Assembly (NCBI GenBank): GCA_051418075.1
Contig: JBPRGG010000032.1
Location: forward strand, 1-64,000
DNA: 64,000 nt
DNA from: JBPRGG01 sp051418075
GTDB lineage: Bacteria > Bacteroidota > Bacteroidia > Cytophagales > Cyclobacteriaceae
Direction of reading: 5' to 3'
Shown here: one piece after another, positions 27,301 to 36,141 of the stretch
Layout of the letters: every line of letters starts with the position of its first letter
Numbering within the stretch: the first letter of the stretch is position 1
The notes under the pieces: model-generated
Told to the model about the DNA's origin: nothing
Database searches by the model: none
What the model saw: only the letters and a program-made list of their open reading frames with translations
Translations under genes and position numbers: made by a program

Positions 27301-27947
27301 CCATCATCAATTTTTGGTCGGGCTACATTTTGAGAATAAGATCCCTGGTGATTGGTCAGTACGTAAAGATCCAGGTCATCATCTTTATCATAATCGAAGA
27401 AAACACCCTGGGTGGAGTATCCCATATCTGCGATGCGGTAAGCATCTGCTTTTTCAGTAAAAGTCAGATCACCATTGTTAATGAAAAGCATGTTTTTACC
27501 TTTCTCTGTTCCATAAATGTCGGCGGCACTGACGTATATATCTAGAAAGCCATCACTATTAATATCTACCACTGAAACTCCTGTACACCATCTGTCAAAT
27601 TGTGCAATTCCTGATGAAGCTGTAATATCTTGAAATGACAAATTGCCCTGATTGATATATATTTTATTGTCTACCATATTACCTGCGAAAAACACATCGG
27701 GAAGTTCATCATTATTAAAATCCCCCACAGCCACGCCACCTCCATTATATAAGTAGGTGTATTCAGCTACATTATAGGAATCTTTTACCGTAATGATATT
27801 GGCAAAGTCAATCCCGGTTTGATCAGACGGCAATAAGGTAAATAAAGCCTCATTTTTTTCAGTTCCACAACTCAATGTGAGCAACAGCACAGAAAATGCC
27901 GTTAAATTAGTAAATTTATACAATGATTTTCTAAGAAATAAAAGCAT
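24375..27947 (-). CDS. large FG-GAP/VCBS-repeat lipoprotein with ASPIC/UnbV domain
   Basis: 1190 residues. Lipoprotein signal with Cys in LLTLSCGTEKN (near 27). Many calcium-binding-type repeats of form DxDxDGxxDLxV (DINSDGFLDIYV, DYDKDDDLDLYV, DQDGDLDLFV and others) make a beta-propeller-like body in two halves. An ASPIC/UnbV domain lies around 515-625 (YLAVGAKLMLQMDG, LEVFWPDGKYQ). Such proteins are surface or periplasmic and often sit in SusC/SusD loci, but no SusCD is near. The function is unknown; carbohydrate or metal binding is inferred. Confidence 0.9.
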   Translation of the reverse strand: MLLFLRKSLYKFTNLTAFSVLLLTLSCGTEKNEALFTLLPSDQTGIDFANIITVKDSYNVAEYTYLYNGGGVAVGDFNNDELPDVFFAGNMVDNKIYINQGNLSFQDITASSGIAQFDRWCTGVSVVDINSDGFLDIYVSAADIYGTEKGKNMLFINNGDLTFTEKADAYRIADMGYSTQGVFFDYDKDDDLDLYVLTNHQGSYSQNVARPKIDDGSAESNDRFYRNTGIGPDGHPVFENYTREAGILIEGHGLGIAVADLNLDGWSDLYIANDFLTNDLVWINNQDGTFTNKAPQYTRHQTHNGMGTDVNDFNNDGLPDIVVLDMLPPDNYRQKTMLGPMNYDRFMLNLEMGYEPQYIRNTLQLHMGFDENGDAIYSEIGQMAGISNTDWSWAPLFADYDHDGLKDLWITNGYRKDVTDLDYIMYQNINSPFSGGNLNVEQRKELIEQLQAVKISNFMYKNQGDLSFKDVTEPWGLKIPSFSNGAAFADFDKDGDLDLVVNNIDDQAFFFKNNLDPAAGDSTKNYLRIDLKGPKNNYLAVGAKLMLQMDGQQLYHDHSVYRGYKSVVEPIVHFGLGSHQAIDSLEVFWPDGKYQLLMNIPANQLLTVNYADANRPQENVDFEPVKTGQPLLTATSLEGLEYQHDETEFIDFKQQPLIPRKYSQSGPGLAVGDLNGDGLEDLFIAGSVRKPAKIFIQHHDGSFESKAFEHDIISEDMGILLADLDQDQDLDIYVVSGSTEFYASHEAMQDRVYLNDGHGNFSKSENLPESRISGSCVNAADYDQDGDLDLFVGGKVDSKAYPNAQPSLLLENNAGKFRNVIQEKAPGLENLGIVNAGLWTDFNNDNWMDLIVVGEWMPITFFENQQGKLVNINSQVHLPNSAGWWNSIIGDDFDQDGDVDYVLGNFGLNNKYKPSPTQPVSVYVHDFDDNGNQDAIITYYIQGKEYPEAPRDALIDQLNKYRAFFSNYASYANSTIDQIFEEQKLLAAQKLTATNLATSYLENKGDNQFQLRNLPKEMQMAPVFGMISRDFDGDGYLDILAVGNSFAEELIYGWQDAFNGALLKGNGKGDFNYVNVNESGVNIHSDAKALVEMTTVDQGPVLLVSSNKDKIRFYQPAHYSKQRVKLKKQDAYALIELSSGNIYKKEFHYCSSYLSQSSRSLEVPSEAVKVIIVDFEGNQREIPVAEPNKV

Positions 27948-28156
27948 AGGTTATCAAATGTTTAGATGTCCCAAGGAGGATGCCGAACTTAATTCAGCTT
28001 AACGCCAAATTTAGTTAATGAATATATTTATTTTGCTTTTTTAAATTTTTATTTGAAATATTTCTATTAGAATTGATATCTCTGCAAAAAAGTTCCTGTG
28101 AAATTATTAATTATTGGAACTAATTTTTTATAGTTTAACGAGAGGGCAAAAATGGT

Positions 28157-28182
28157 AAAAACCGGATTTTAACCCGGTTTTT
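28157..28182 (-). terminator. intrinsic terminator of groESL
   Basis: AAAAACCGG (28157-28165) pairs with CCGGTTTTT (28174-28182) around an 8-nt loop, 19 bp past the groEL stop, with T-rich sequence at the minus-strand 3' side. Confidence 0.85.
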
Positions 28183-28200
28183 GACAAAGAAATTATCTGA

Positions 28201-29823
28201 TTAATACATGTCATCCATAGAGGGAGCAGCCGGGGCTTTTTTCTTTTCAGGAATCTCCGAAATTACACAGTCAGTGGTCAGTAACATCCCGGCAGCGGAA
28301 GCAGCATTTTCCAAAGCCACCCGGGTAACTTTAGTAGGATCTATCACTCCTTCTGAAATAAGATTTATAAATTTATCCGTAGCAGCATTGTAGCCAAAAT
28401 CATCTTTTCCCGCCAATACTTTATTAACTATTACCGAACCATCTACTCCAGCATTATTAGCAATCTGTCTCAGAGGAGCTTCCAGTGCTTTCTTCAAAAT
28501 AGAAAGTCCGATTTTTTGATCTTCATTATAAACTTCCAGCTCTTTCAGTACACTCAACGCCCTAATATAGGCCACCCCACCACCTGCTACAATACCTTCT
28601 TCTACAGCCGCTCTTGTGGCAGCCAGGGCATCTTCCACCCTATCTTTTCTTTCTTTCATCTCTACTTCTGAAGCAGCTCCAACATATAATACTGCCACGC
28701 CACCTGACAATTTGGCCATTCTTTCCTGTAGTTTTTCTTTGTCATAATCAGAGGTAGTATTTTCAATTTGAGCTTTAATCTGCTTTACTCTGCCATTAAT
28801 TGATTCCTTTTGACCTGCACCATTGATAATAGTGGTATTATCTTTATCAATACTCACCTTTTCCGCTTGTCCCAACATACTTAAATCAGCATTTTCCAAC
28901 TTAAACCCCTGCTCTTCTGAAATCACTTTACCATTGGTTAATATGGCTAAATCCTCCAGCATAGCTTTTCTGCGATCACCAAAACCGGGAGCTTTCACTG
29001 CGGCCACTTTTAAGTTTCCTCTTAATTTATTGACCACCAGGGTGGCTAATGCTTCGCCATCAATATCTTCTGCAATGATCAATAAGGGTTTTCCGGTTTG
29101 GGCAGCTTTCTCCAAAACCGGCAGCAGATCTTTCATGGCCGAAATTTTTTTGTCATGGATCAATATGTATGGATGATCCAGTTCTGCCTCCATGTTTTTG
29201 GCATCAGTGACAAAATAAGGCGATAGATATCCCCGGTCAAATTGCATACCTTCCACTACTTCTACATAAGTATCCATACCTTTCGCTTCTTCAATGGTAA
29301 TTACACCATCTTTACCCACTTTGTCCATAGCCTCTGCAATTAGTTTTCCGATAGCATCATCGTTGTTAGCTGAAATACGGGCTACCTGCTCAATCTTTTT
29401 ATGGTCGTCACCTATTGTTTGGGAAAGCTTAGCCAACTCTTTTACCACAGCCTGAACTCCTTTGTCAATGCCTCTTTTCAAATCCATGGCATTTGCCCCG
29501 GAAGCAAGGCTTTTCAATCCGGCTGCAAAAAGTGACTGCGCCAATACTGTGGCAGTAGTAGTGCCGTCACCAGCAACTTTAGCAGTTTTGGATGCCACTT
29601 CCTTCACCATTTGAGCACCCATATTGGCAATAGGGTTCCTGAGGCTGATTTCCTTGGCCACAGTCACACCGTCTTTTGTAATTCTGGGAGCGCCGTAACT
29701 TTTAGCCAGGATCACATTTCTGCCCTTAGGGCCTAACGTAACCTTCACAGCATTCGCTAATTGGTCTACCCCGATTTTAAGGGCTGCCCTTGATTCTAAA
29801 TTAAAAATAATATCCTTTGCCAT
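28201..29823 (-). CDS. groEL: 60-kDa chaperonin GroEL
   Basis: 540 residues, full length. Hallmarks: KVTLGPKGRNVIL, the ATP-binding GDGTTTATVLA (about 85-95) and VEEGIVAGGGVAYI near 408-420. With GroES it folds cytoplasmic proteins in an ATP-driven chamber. The C-terminus ends PAAPSMDDMY and lacks the flexible GGM repeat tail that lines the chamber in most GroELs. It forms an operon with groES (19 bp upstream) and has its own terminator. No CIRCE operator is evident upstream. Confidence 0.98.
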   Translation of the reverse strand: MAKDIIFNLESRAALKIGVDQLANAVKVTLGPKGRNVILAKSYGAPRITKDGVTVAKEISLRNPIANMGAQMVKEVASKTAKVAGDGTTTATVLAQSLFAAGLKSLASGANAMDLKRGIDKGVQAVVKELAKLSQTIGDDHKKIEQVARISANNDDAIGKLIAEAMDKVGKDGVITIEEAKGMDTYVEVVEGMQFDRGYLSPYFVTDAKNMEAELDHPYILIHDKKISAMKDLLPVLEKAAQTGKPLLIIAEDIDGEALATLVVNKLRGNLKVAAVKAPGFGDRRKAMLEDLAILTNGKVISEEQGFKLENADLSMLGQAEKVSIDKDNTTIINGAGQKESINGRVKQIKAQIENTTSDYDKEKLQERMAKLSGGVAVLYVGAASEVEMKERKDRVEDALAATRAAVEEGIVAGGGVAYIRALSVLKELEVYNEDQKIGLSILKKALEAPLRQIANNAGVDGSVIVNKVLAGKDDFGYNAATDKFINLISEGVIDPTKVTRVALENAASAAGMLLTTDCVISEIPEKKKAPAAPSMDDMY

Positions 29824-29842
29824 TGTTTTTTACAATTAAATG

Positions 29843-30121
29843 TTAAATGATTGCATAAATGTCAGATTCTCTCATGATCAAAAAATCCTTACCTTCAATA
29901 TTGATTTCAGTACCTGCATATTTGCCATATAAAACCTGATCACCTTGTTTTACTGTCATTGTTTCATCTTTGGTACCTTTTCCCACTGCTACTACAGTTC
30001 CTTTGAGTGGTTTTTCTTTTGCTGTATCAGGAATGATAATTCCGGAAGCGGTTTTTTCTTCTGCTGAAGCAGGTTCAATCAGAACCCTGTCAGCCAATGG
30101 TTGAATTTTAATGTTTCCCAT
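29843..30121 (-). CDS. groES: 10-kDa co-chaperonin GroES
   Basis: 92 residues, the usual length. The N-terminus IKPLADRVLIEPASAEEKTASGIIIPD includes the mobile loop that docks on GroEL; GDQVLYGKYAGTEI is also conserved. It is the first gene of the groESL operon. Confidence 0.98.
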   Translation of the reverse strand: MGNIKIQPLADRVLIEPASAEEKTASGIIIPDTAKEKPLKGTVVAVGKGTKDETMTVKQGDQVLYGKYAGTEINIEGKDFLIMRESDIYAII

Positions 30122-30537
30122 GGTTTTGATAATTTTTTATGACATAATTACATATTGAGAGGCTTGCGTCGAATTAAGTGCCAGATTTTTTTGATGTGAA
30201 AGTCGGGACATTTTGGCAGTTCAGTAAAAGCCTGAACAACATCTTTCCCAATAACCAAAGATAATCAAATTCAGAGTGAATGTAAGATTATGTCTGATAT
30301 TTAAATATACCTATTCTAACAATAGCTATAATAAAAATTTCTGAATCAGAAAGTTAACCGGACTTGATGTTATTTACTCTTATGTGGGCAACAAATTATA
30401 TTAAAGCAAAACGGGTAATATACCTATTGCCTTGTTATGAATAAGCCATTTATTAATGTACTGCCGGTTTAACCTAACATGTTCCAGAATGGGAAAAATA
30501 ATTGCCCCACCTTAATTGATTAATTTTATCATAATCA
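30122..30537. other. 416-bp intergenic region between groES and the SprB-repeat gene
   Basis: Divergent promoter region. AT-rich; no ORF, RNA gene or CIRCE box seen. TGCCA at about 30180 and TGGCA at about 30215 form a loose inverted pair in front of groES, of unknown meaning. I see nothing else I can support. Confidence 0.5.
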
Positions 30538-30549
30538 ATGCTATGTATT

Positions 30550-33500
30550 ATGAAACCAAAATTTACTCGAATAATAATTATTGCTCACCTGCTGACATTC
30601 GCTTTTTTCTGCTCAACATTTGCAGAAAAATCAAAAGACTGTACAGATCACTGCTTTCAAACTGAAGTAATGGAGGTAGTGCAGGAAGATAACTGTAAGG
30701 TGATAGAATTGAAAGTAACAACTAATGGAAATTGTGCCCATGCCTTATCCCATTTCACCGTAGAGATCCCCTGCGGTAAGGTAGTTTCAGTTTACAATTC
30801 TGAGGGTTGGGATACTGAATCCAATTCAAAAGATCCCACCAGTGAATTATATGGATTTAAGGTGGATAATATTAAGGACTTTGGTGAACTTGATCAGGTG
30901 GAATCATTTACGGTCAAATTTAAAGTTTGTGAGGATGAACAAGATTGCTTCGAGACCTTTACAGATGATTGCTTCAGCACTACCGTAGCCTATAAAGCCA
31001 GCACCTGCGTTTTTTATGAAAATATAGAACAAACTTGCAAAGAACCATTGACGGCATCTCTCAATGTTTCTCCGGTAACATGCTACGGTGGTATGGATGG
31101 TCAGGCATCCATAGTTATTTCGAGTGGAAATCCACCGTATCAGGTACAATGGTCAAATGGCAATGATAAGCTCAGTCAGGATCAATTAAAAGCAGGCATA
31201 TATGCAGTAACAATTACAGACAGTTTTGATCAGACACTGGCTTTAGAAACAGTTATCACCGAACCAACGCCATTAAACATAAAAGGATCAGTGGCACCAA
31301 CAGCTTGTGAAAGTAATTCCGGCAGCATATCACTGGAAATAACAGGAGGAGTGGAACCTTATCAAGTTACCTGGGAAAATGGCAGTAACATGTCTCATCA
31401 GGAACAATTAGAGGCTGGAAGCTATCAGGTTATTGTGAATGATCAGAATTTCTGTAATCAAAGTAAAACTTTTGAGGTGACAGAAGATTGTGGAAACAAA
31501 TTAGCAGCCACCATTGAGCCTTTTCCGGTAAGTTGTTACGGAGGTCAGGATGGACAGGCCAAAGTGCTCATAACCAGTGGAAATCCCCCCTATACCTATC
31601 AATGGTCCACCAATGAAACAAGTTCCGCTATTGAACAATTGTCCGCCGGAAATTATTCAGTCCTAATTACAGATGCCCTTGGATTAACATTAGATCTGTC
31701 GGTACAGATCGACCAGCCATTACCCCTAAATGTTCAGGCCAACCTACAAAAAACCAGCTGTAATGATGCTACCGGAAAAATTGATTTGTCTACCACTGGC
31801 GGAACTGCCCCATACACCTATTTATGGTCTAATCAGGAAACAACTTCTTCCATTTCAAATTTAGCTTTAGGAAATTATCAGGTCCTGGTTACTGACAGCA
31901 AAGGATGCAGTGTAAATAAATCATATTATATTCATAGCTTACCAGCCTTTACCATATCATCCAGTATAACAGCTACCAGCTGTACCAATCCTGATGGAAG
32001 TATTGACATTACATTATTGGGTGGCCTGGAACCCTTCTCATTTAAATGGTCTAATGGAGCCACTACAGAAGATCTAACAGGTTTAGCCGAAGGTGGCTAT
32101 TCAGTACAAATAACTGATTCCAACGGGTGTGAATTAACCAAATATTTTTATGTTTATACCAACAATAATCATTTCTCAGCCAATTTATACCCCTCTCCCA
32201 CCAGCTGTTTGGATGATCAATCCGGAAGTATCATAACTGAGGTTACAGGAGGTACATTACCTTATAAATATGAATGGTCTAATGGAGCTACCACTAAAGA
32301 TCTGGAACAATTAGGGGCAGGCAATTATTCGCTCAAAATCACAGATTTAAAAGGTTGTACCAAAGAGCTTTCTGCTGAAGTTAAGCAGGATAAAATTCAG
32401 TTTATCGGTACAAAAACCAAACCTGTTTGTGCTGGAAGCGCTACAGGGTCCATTTCTCTTACTATTCTAAGTGGAACAGCACCTTTCACCTATTCCTGGA
32501 ATACCGGAGAAAATACCAGTCAGATTGAGCAACTCTCTTCGGGAGTCTATACTGTCACTGTGACAGATGCTACCGGTTGCAGCAATTCATCCTCTTATTA
32601 TCTTTCTGAACCACCAGCACTTAATATTACAGCAGAAGTGGTAAATGAAAATAATGGCAATACTGATGGCGCTATCGACCTGACAGTTATTGGAGGTCAG
32701 CCTGATTATACATTCTTATGGTCTCATGGGGCAGTAACTGAAGATCTTTCCGGTTTATCAGCAGGAATATATAAGGTAGTGGTGAATGATGTCAATGGCT
32801 GTTCAATTGAAGGTGAGTTTGCTGTGGAAGGATTAATGGATACACTGTTGCATGAATGCCTGATCATGACTCCGAACGTTGATCCGGATTGTGGATCTGC
32901 CGAAAATACCTTATCGGCAGAATCAATTGAATTTACCACCTACTCCTGGTCAGTTTCATCTACAGATGGTAACTGGCAAATAACAGATGGTCAAAATGCT
33001 AATCAGATAACTTATTCGGCTGGAACTGAAAATTCACAAGCGACTTTTACCTTAGTGGTAACTGATGCGGCGGGCAATCAGCATCAATGTAAGCTGTCTC
33101 TAAATGCATGTACAAACAATCCGGATAATTCAGATGATGGTTTAGCTGATAACAGTGATAATACAAATGGTGATAATACAGATGATTCATCCACGGAAGA
33201 CGGAACCTCTACTGATGATAACAGCGATGGAACTGATAATAGTGATTCAACCAATGACCCAAATCCGGATGATGGATCAACCGATTTGCCATCTGATGGA
33301 ACTGAAGGTGACTCCAATCAGGAAGATCCAATAGTTGATGAACCTGTAGATAATACGGAAGAAGAAAATAGTGGCAATGATTCAGCCGATGATGAAATTG
33401 ATGAAGGTACTGATCAGGCGGATTCAGAAGATGAAACCATTGGAGAAGGACCTGATAATGATGAAGAAGATACTACAGACAATTCAGGCGGTTCTGAGGA

Positions 33501-34224
33501 AACGGGAGAACAGGATGAAAATACATCTGATAACCCTGAACAGGAAGAAGAGGCCAACATTCATGACAATGATTGTTCAGATGATTATACTACCAGTTTA
33601 ATTAAAGTGAGTTCAGAAGGATCTTGTATGACCTATGAATTCAGTGTAATAAAGTCTGCCACCGTCGTTTACGACCTTTCTCATATTAGTTTTGAGGTAA
33701 AATCAGGTGATATCATCAGTGTAACTAATTCAGAAGGATATCCGGTAGAGATAGGCAATACTGATCCTAAAACGCAAATTTCCGGGTTTAAAGTTGATGA
33801 AGTAAAGGATTTTGATCAGGAATTGATCATTGTAGCAACAATTTGCCACCAGGCAGAAAACTATTGCTGGAACCCGGTAATTGCCTATAAATCCGGCAGC
33901 TGTATATCTTATGAAACTTTGGAAATTCCCTGCCAGAACCTTACCCAATTAGTGGATGAAGATCAGTTGGAAATATCAACCTATCCTAATCCGGCCGCTG
34001 GTGATTTTAGCATCACTTTTAATCCTGTGGCAGATCAGAATATAGTTGTAGAGCTATTCAACCAGGAAGGTCATAAGATCAGGACCTTGTATGCAGGATT
34101 TGTGACCAAAGATAGTACAAAGTCAATTGAGGTATCAACCGACGATTTACCCAATGGTACTTACATTTATAAAATCACCGGTCAAGCCGGTGTTATTACA
34201 GGGAAAATTTTATTGGCCCGTTAA
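30550..34224 (+). CDS. giant SprB-repeat surface protein with duplicated flanking domains and T9SS sorting tail
   Basis: About 1224 residues from the chosen ATG, which starts a good signal peptide (MKPKFTRIIIIAHLLTFAFF); 30538 is an alternative. A Cys-containing domain at about 27-150 is followed by eight SprB-type repeats of about 75 residues (pattern PYxYxWSNGxT...L.aGnYxVxVTDsxGC). A PKD/Ig-like module comes next, then about 150 residues rich in Asp, Ser, Asn and Glu. A second copy of the first domain follows (LSHISFEVKSGDIISVTNSEG resembles LSHFTVEIPCGKVVSVYNSEG), then a T9SS type A domain (YPNPAAGDFSITF). SprB itself is a gliding adhesin; a surface adhesin role here is inferred. Confidence 0.92.
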   Translation: MKPKFTRIIIIAHLLTFAFFCSTFAEKSKDCTDHCFQTEVMEVVQEDNCKVIELKVTTNGNCAHALSHFTVEIPCGKVVSVYNSEGWDTESNSKDPTSELYGFKVDNIKDFGELDQVESFTVKFKVCEDEQDCFETFTDDCFSTTVAYKASTCVFYENIEQTCKEPLTASLNVSPVTCYGGMDGQASIVISSGNPPYQVQWSNGNDKLSQDQLKAGIYAVTITDSFDQTLALETVITEPTPLNIKGSVAPTACESNSGSISLEITGGVEPYQVTWENGSNMSHQEQLEAGSYQVIVNDQNFCNQSKTFEVTEDCGNKLAATIEPFPVSCYGGQDGQAKVLITSGNPPYTYQWSTNETSSAIEQLSAGNYSVLITDALGLTLDLSVQIDQPLPLNVQANLQKTSCNDATGKIDLSTTGGTAPYTYLWSNQETTSSISNLALGNYQVLVTDSKGCSVNKSYYIHSLPAFTISSSITATSCTNPDGSIDITLLGGLEPFSFKWSNGATTEDLTGLAEGGYSVQITDSNGCELTKYFYVYTNNNHFSANLYPSPTSCLDDQSGSIITEVTGGTLPYKYEWSNGATTKDLEQLGAGNYSLKITDLKGCTKELSAEVKQDKIQFIGTKTKPVCAGSATGSISLTILSGTAPFTYSWNTGENTSQIEQLSSGVYTVTVTDATGCSNSSSYYLSEPPALNITAEVVNENNGNTDGAIDLTVIGGQPDYTFLWSHGAVTEDLSGLSAGIYKVVVNDVNGCSIEGEFAVEGLMDTLLHECLIMTPNVDPDCGSAENTLSAESIEFTTYSWSVSSTDGNWQITDGQNANQITYSAGTENSQATFTLVVTDAAGNQHQCKLSLNACTNNPDNSDDGLADNSDNTNGDNTDDSSTEDGTSTDDNSDGTDNSDSTNDPNPDDGSTDLPSDGTEGDSNQEDPIVDEPVDNTEEENSGNDSADDEIDEGTDQADSEDETIGEGPDNDEEDTTDNSGGSEETGEQDENTSDNPEQEEEANIHDNDCSDDYTTSLIKVSSEGSCMTYEFSVIKSATVVYDLSHISFEVKSGDIISVTNSEGYPVEIGNTDPKTQISGFKVDEVKDFDQELIIVATICHQAENYCWNPVIAYKSGSCISYETLEIPCQNLTQLVDEDQLEISTYPNPAAGDFSITFNPVADQNIVVELFNQEGHKIRTLYAGFVTKDSTKSIEVSTDDLPNGTYIYKITGQAGVITGKILLAR

Positions 34225-34256
34225 CTTTATCTTTAAATTACACTTCTAAATTTTGG

Positions 34257-34290
34257 ACTTCCTGGTCTTTTTAAGATCAGGAAGTTTTTT
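34257..34290 (+). terminator. strong intrinsic terminator after the SprB-repeat gene
   Basis: A 13-bp stem (34257-34269 with 34273-34285, one G-U pair) with a TTT loop is followed by a T-run. It lies 33 bp past the stop codon and separates this gene from the LytS/LytTR pair. Confidence 0.92.
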
Positions 34291-34392
34291 ATTGAGTCAA
34301 TCAGTAAATTGGTAGAGAAAATCCTTCAATTGGTTGAAAATAATTGAAGCAGGTTAGTTTTTTTTGTAACTTTTGACCTTAAATACACCTGC

Positions 34393-35412
34393 ATGTACAG
34401 ATTGTTTCAAAAAGATCTGACCATTTTTATTCATACAGTATTTTGGATTGGTTATTTCTCACTGGTTAGTTTTGTATTATCAAGCCGTTCAGATATTGAT
34501 GATGCCATGATCAGAGGGCTTATCTATACCATACCACACATCATTTTTGCCTATCTGATTACTGAAATTCTGGTTGAAAAATATTTTAATCAGAAAAAAT
34601 ATGTATTATTTTTTGTTTTCCTGATTCTGCTATCCTTTATAATTCAGCAGATCATCGCCCGTCTGGATTATGAAGTATTGGTTGCTGGTCGCCCCTGGGC
34701 TCATCGTATCAGGATGACTTTTATTCACACTATATCACTAATATTGACCATTTTTATACTTTCAATTAGTCTGGCTTATAAAACCACCCGGATTGCTATC
34801 AAAAAAGAAAAGGAGACGAATCTTTTAAAAAGTGAAAATCTGGAGAATGAATTAAAATTTTTAAAATCTCAGATCAATCCCCATTTCTTATTTAATGTAT
34901 TACATAATATTTACACACTCAGTTATTTAAAGTCTGATGCTGCCCCTGAAATGATTTTAAAGCTATCTGATATGCTGAGATATGTTACTTACGATGGCAA
35001 TCAAAACCAGGTGCCTTTGCAAAAAGAAATAGATTACATCAAAAACTATATTGACCTGCAAAAACTAAAGGATGACCAGCAAAACATAAAATTGGAGATA
35101 CCTGAAGGTTTACATGAAAAAAAAATTGCTCCCATGCTGTTGATTCCCTTGATAGAAAACAGCTTTAAACACAGTAAGATAGAAGATAAAAAGTCCGGAT
35201 GGATCAAAATCTGTATTCAGAGTTATTCTGAGCGGCTGGTTTTCAAAGTACAAAACAGTAAGCCCAATAGCACTTACACCAAGGATAAACAGGAAGGTAT
35301 AGGATTAAAAAACGTACAAAGAAGGCTGGACCTGATGTATCCCCATCAATATCATTTGGATATTGAAAATACCGAAAGTGAATTTTCTGTGACCCTTCAA
35401 TTATTGATATGA
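34393..35412 (+). CDS. LytS-type sensor histidine kinase
   Basis: 339 residues. Four transmembrane helices (about 13-30, 40-60, 70-88 and 108-128) and a short linker lead to a His_kinase domain with phosphoacceptor His164 in INPHFLFN. The ATP-binding region has LLIPLIENSFKHS (N box) and EGIGLKNVQRRLDLMYP (G box). It phosphorylates the response regulator encoded immediately downstream, whose ATG overlaps its TGA by 4 bp. There is no extracellular sensor domain, so the signal is likely sensed in the membrane. Confidence 0.94.
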   Translation: MYRLFQKDLTIFIHTVFWIGYFSLVSFVLSSRSDIDDAMIRGLIYTIPHIIFAYLITEILVEKYFNQKKYVLFFVFLILLSFIIQQIIARLDYEVLVAGRPWAHRIRMTFIHTISLILTIFILSISLAYKTTRIAIKKEKETNLLKSENLENELKFLKSQINPHFLFNVLHNIYTLSYLKSDAAPEMILKLSDMLRYVTYDGNQNQVPLQKEIDYIKNYIDLQKLKDDQQNIKLEIPEGLHEKKIAPMLLIPLIENSFKHSKIEDKKSGWIKICIQSYSERLVFKVQNSKPNSTYTKDKQEGIGLKNVQRRLDLMYPHQYHLDIENTESEFSVTLQLLI

Positions 35413-36128
35413 AAATTAATTGTTTAATTGTAGATGATGAACAATTGGCTCGAACCCTGCTGAAAAGTTATATGGAGAAGGTTCCCGAATTAAATCTGAT
35501 TGCTGATTGCAAAAATCCTTTAGAAGCCAACCAATACCTGCAATCTGAATCAGTAGACCTGATGTTCCTTGATATTCAAATGCCCGATCTTACCGGAATA
35601 GAGTTTTTAAGAACCCTGACCAACAGTCCGGTGGTGATTTTTACTACTGCATATCCTGAATATGCCCTGGAAAGTTATAAATTCCAGGTAATAGACTACC
35701 TATTAAAACCTTTTTCACTGGAAAGATTTCTTCAGGCTATTAACAAAGCCATCAACCTGATCAGGTTGAAAAAGAATAATACTTCCGATCCATTATCCAA
35801 AGAAGATAAGCCTAAAAGCTTTATCAATATTAAGGCTGATCATAAGATCATTAAATTACCTTTGAAAAACATCCAGTACATTGAAGGTTTAAAAGAATAT
35901 GTTTCTTTCTATACCACCGATCAGCAAAGGATCATCAGCCTTTTATCCTTAAAAAACCTTGAGGAACAATTACCTCAGGAGACTTTTATGCGAATACATA
36001 AATCATACATCATTAACTTCGAACATATCTCTGCTGTTGAAGGCAATCAGGTTATTATTGGTATTAAAAAAATACCGATAGGAAAAAATTACCGGGAAGC
36101 TTTTATGAATAGGTTTATGAATGGGTAA
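35409..36128 (+). CDS. LytTR-family response regulator
   Basis: 239 residues. Receiver domain at 1-120 with the acidic pair DD (9-10), phosphoacceptor Asp55 (MFLDIQMPD), a Thr in FTTAY and the Lys in LLKPF. The C-terminal LytTR DNA-binding domain spans about 140-235 (IEGLKEYVSFYTTDQQ, MRIHKSYIINFEHI). It is translationally coupled to the kinase. Target promoters are not evident; the adjacent SprB-repeat gene is a candidate. Confidence 0.95.
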   Translation: MKINCLIVDDEQLARTLLKSYMEKVPELNLIADCKNPLEANQYLQSESVDLMFLDIQMPDLTGIEFLRTLTNSPVVIFTTAYPEYALESYKFQVIDYLLKPFSLERFLQAINKAINLIRLKKNNTSDPLSKEDKPKSFINIKADHKIIKLPLKNIQYIEGLKEYVSFYTTDQQRIISLLSLKNLEEQLPQETFMRIHKSYIINFEHISAVEGNQVIIGIKKIPIGKNYREAFMNRFMNG

Positions 36129-36141
36129 TTCTATTAATTGA

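Noticed and set aside
30122..30250. Possible sigma-54 promoter or CIRCE element upstream of groES
   Set aside because: TGGCAC is followed by TCGAC instead of TTGC at -12, and no TTAGCACTC/GAGTGCTAA pair was found.
33084..33317. Ser/Val-rich minus-strand reading frame
   Set aside because: It is the antisense shadow of the Asp/Ser-rich linker in the SprB-repeat gene.
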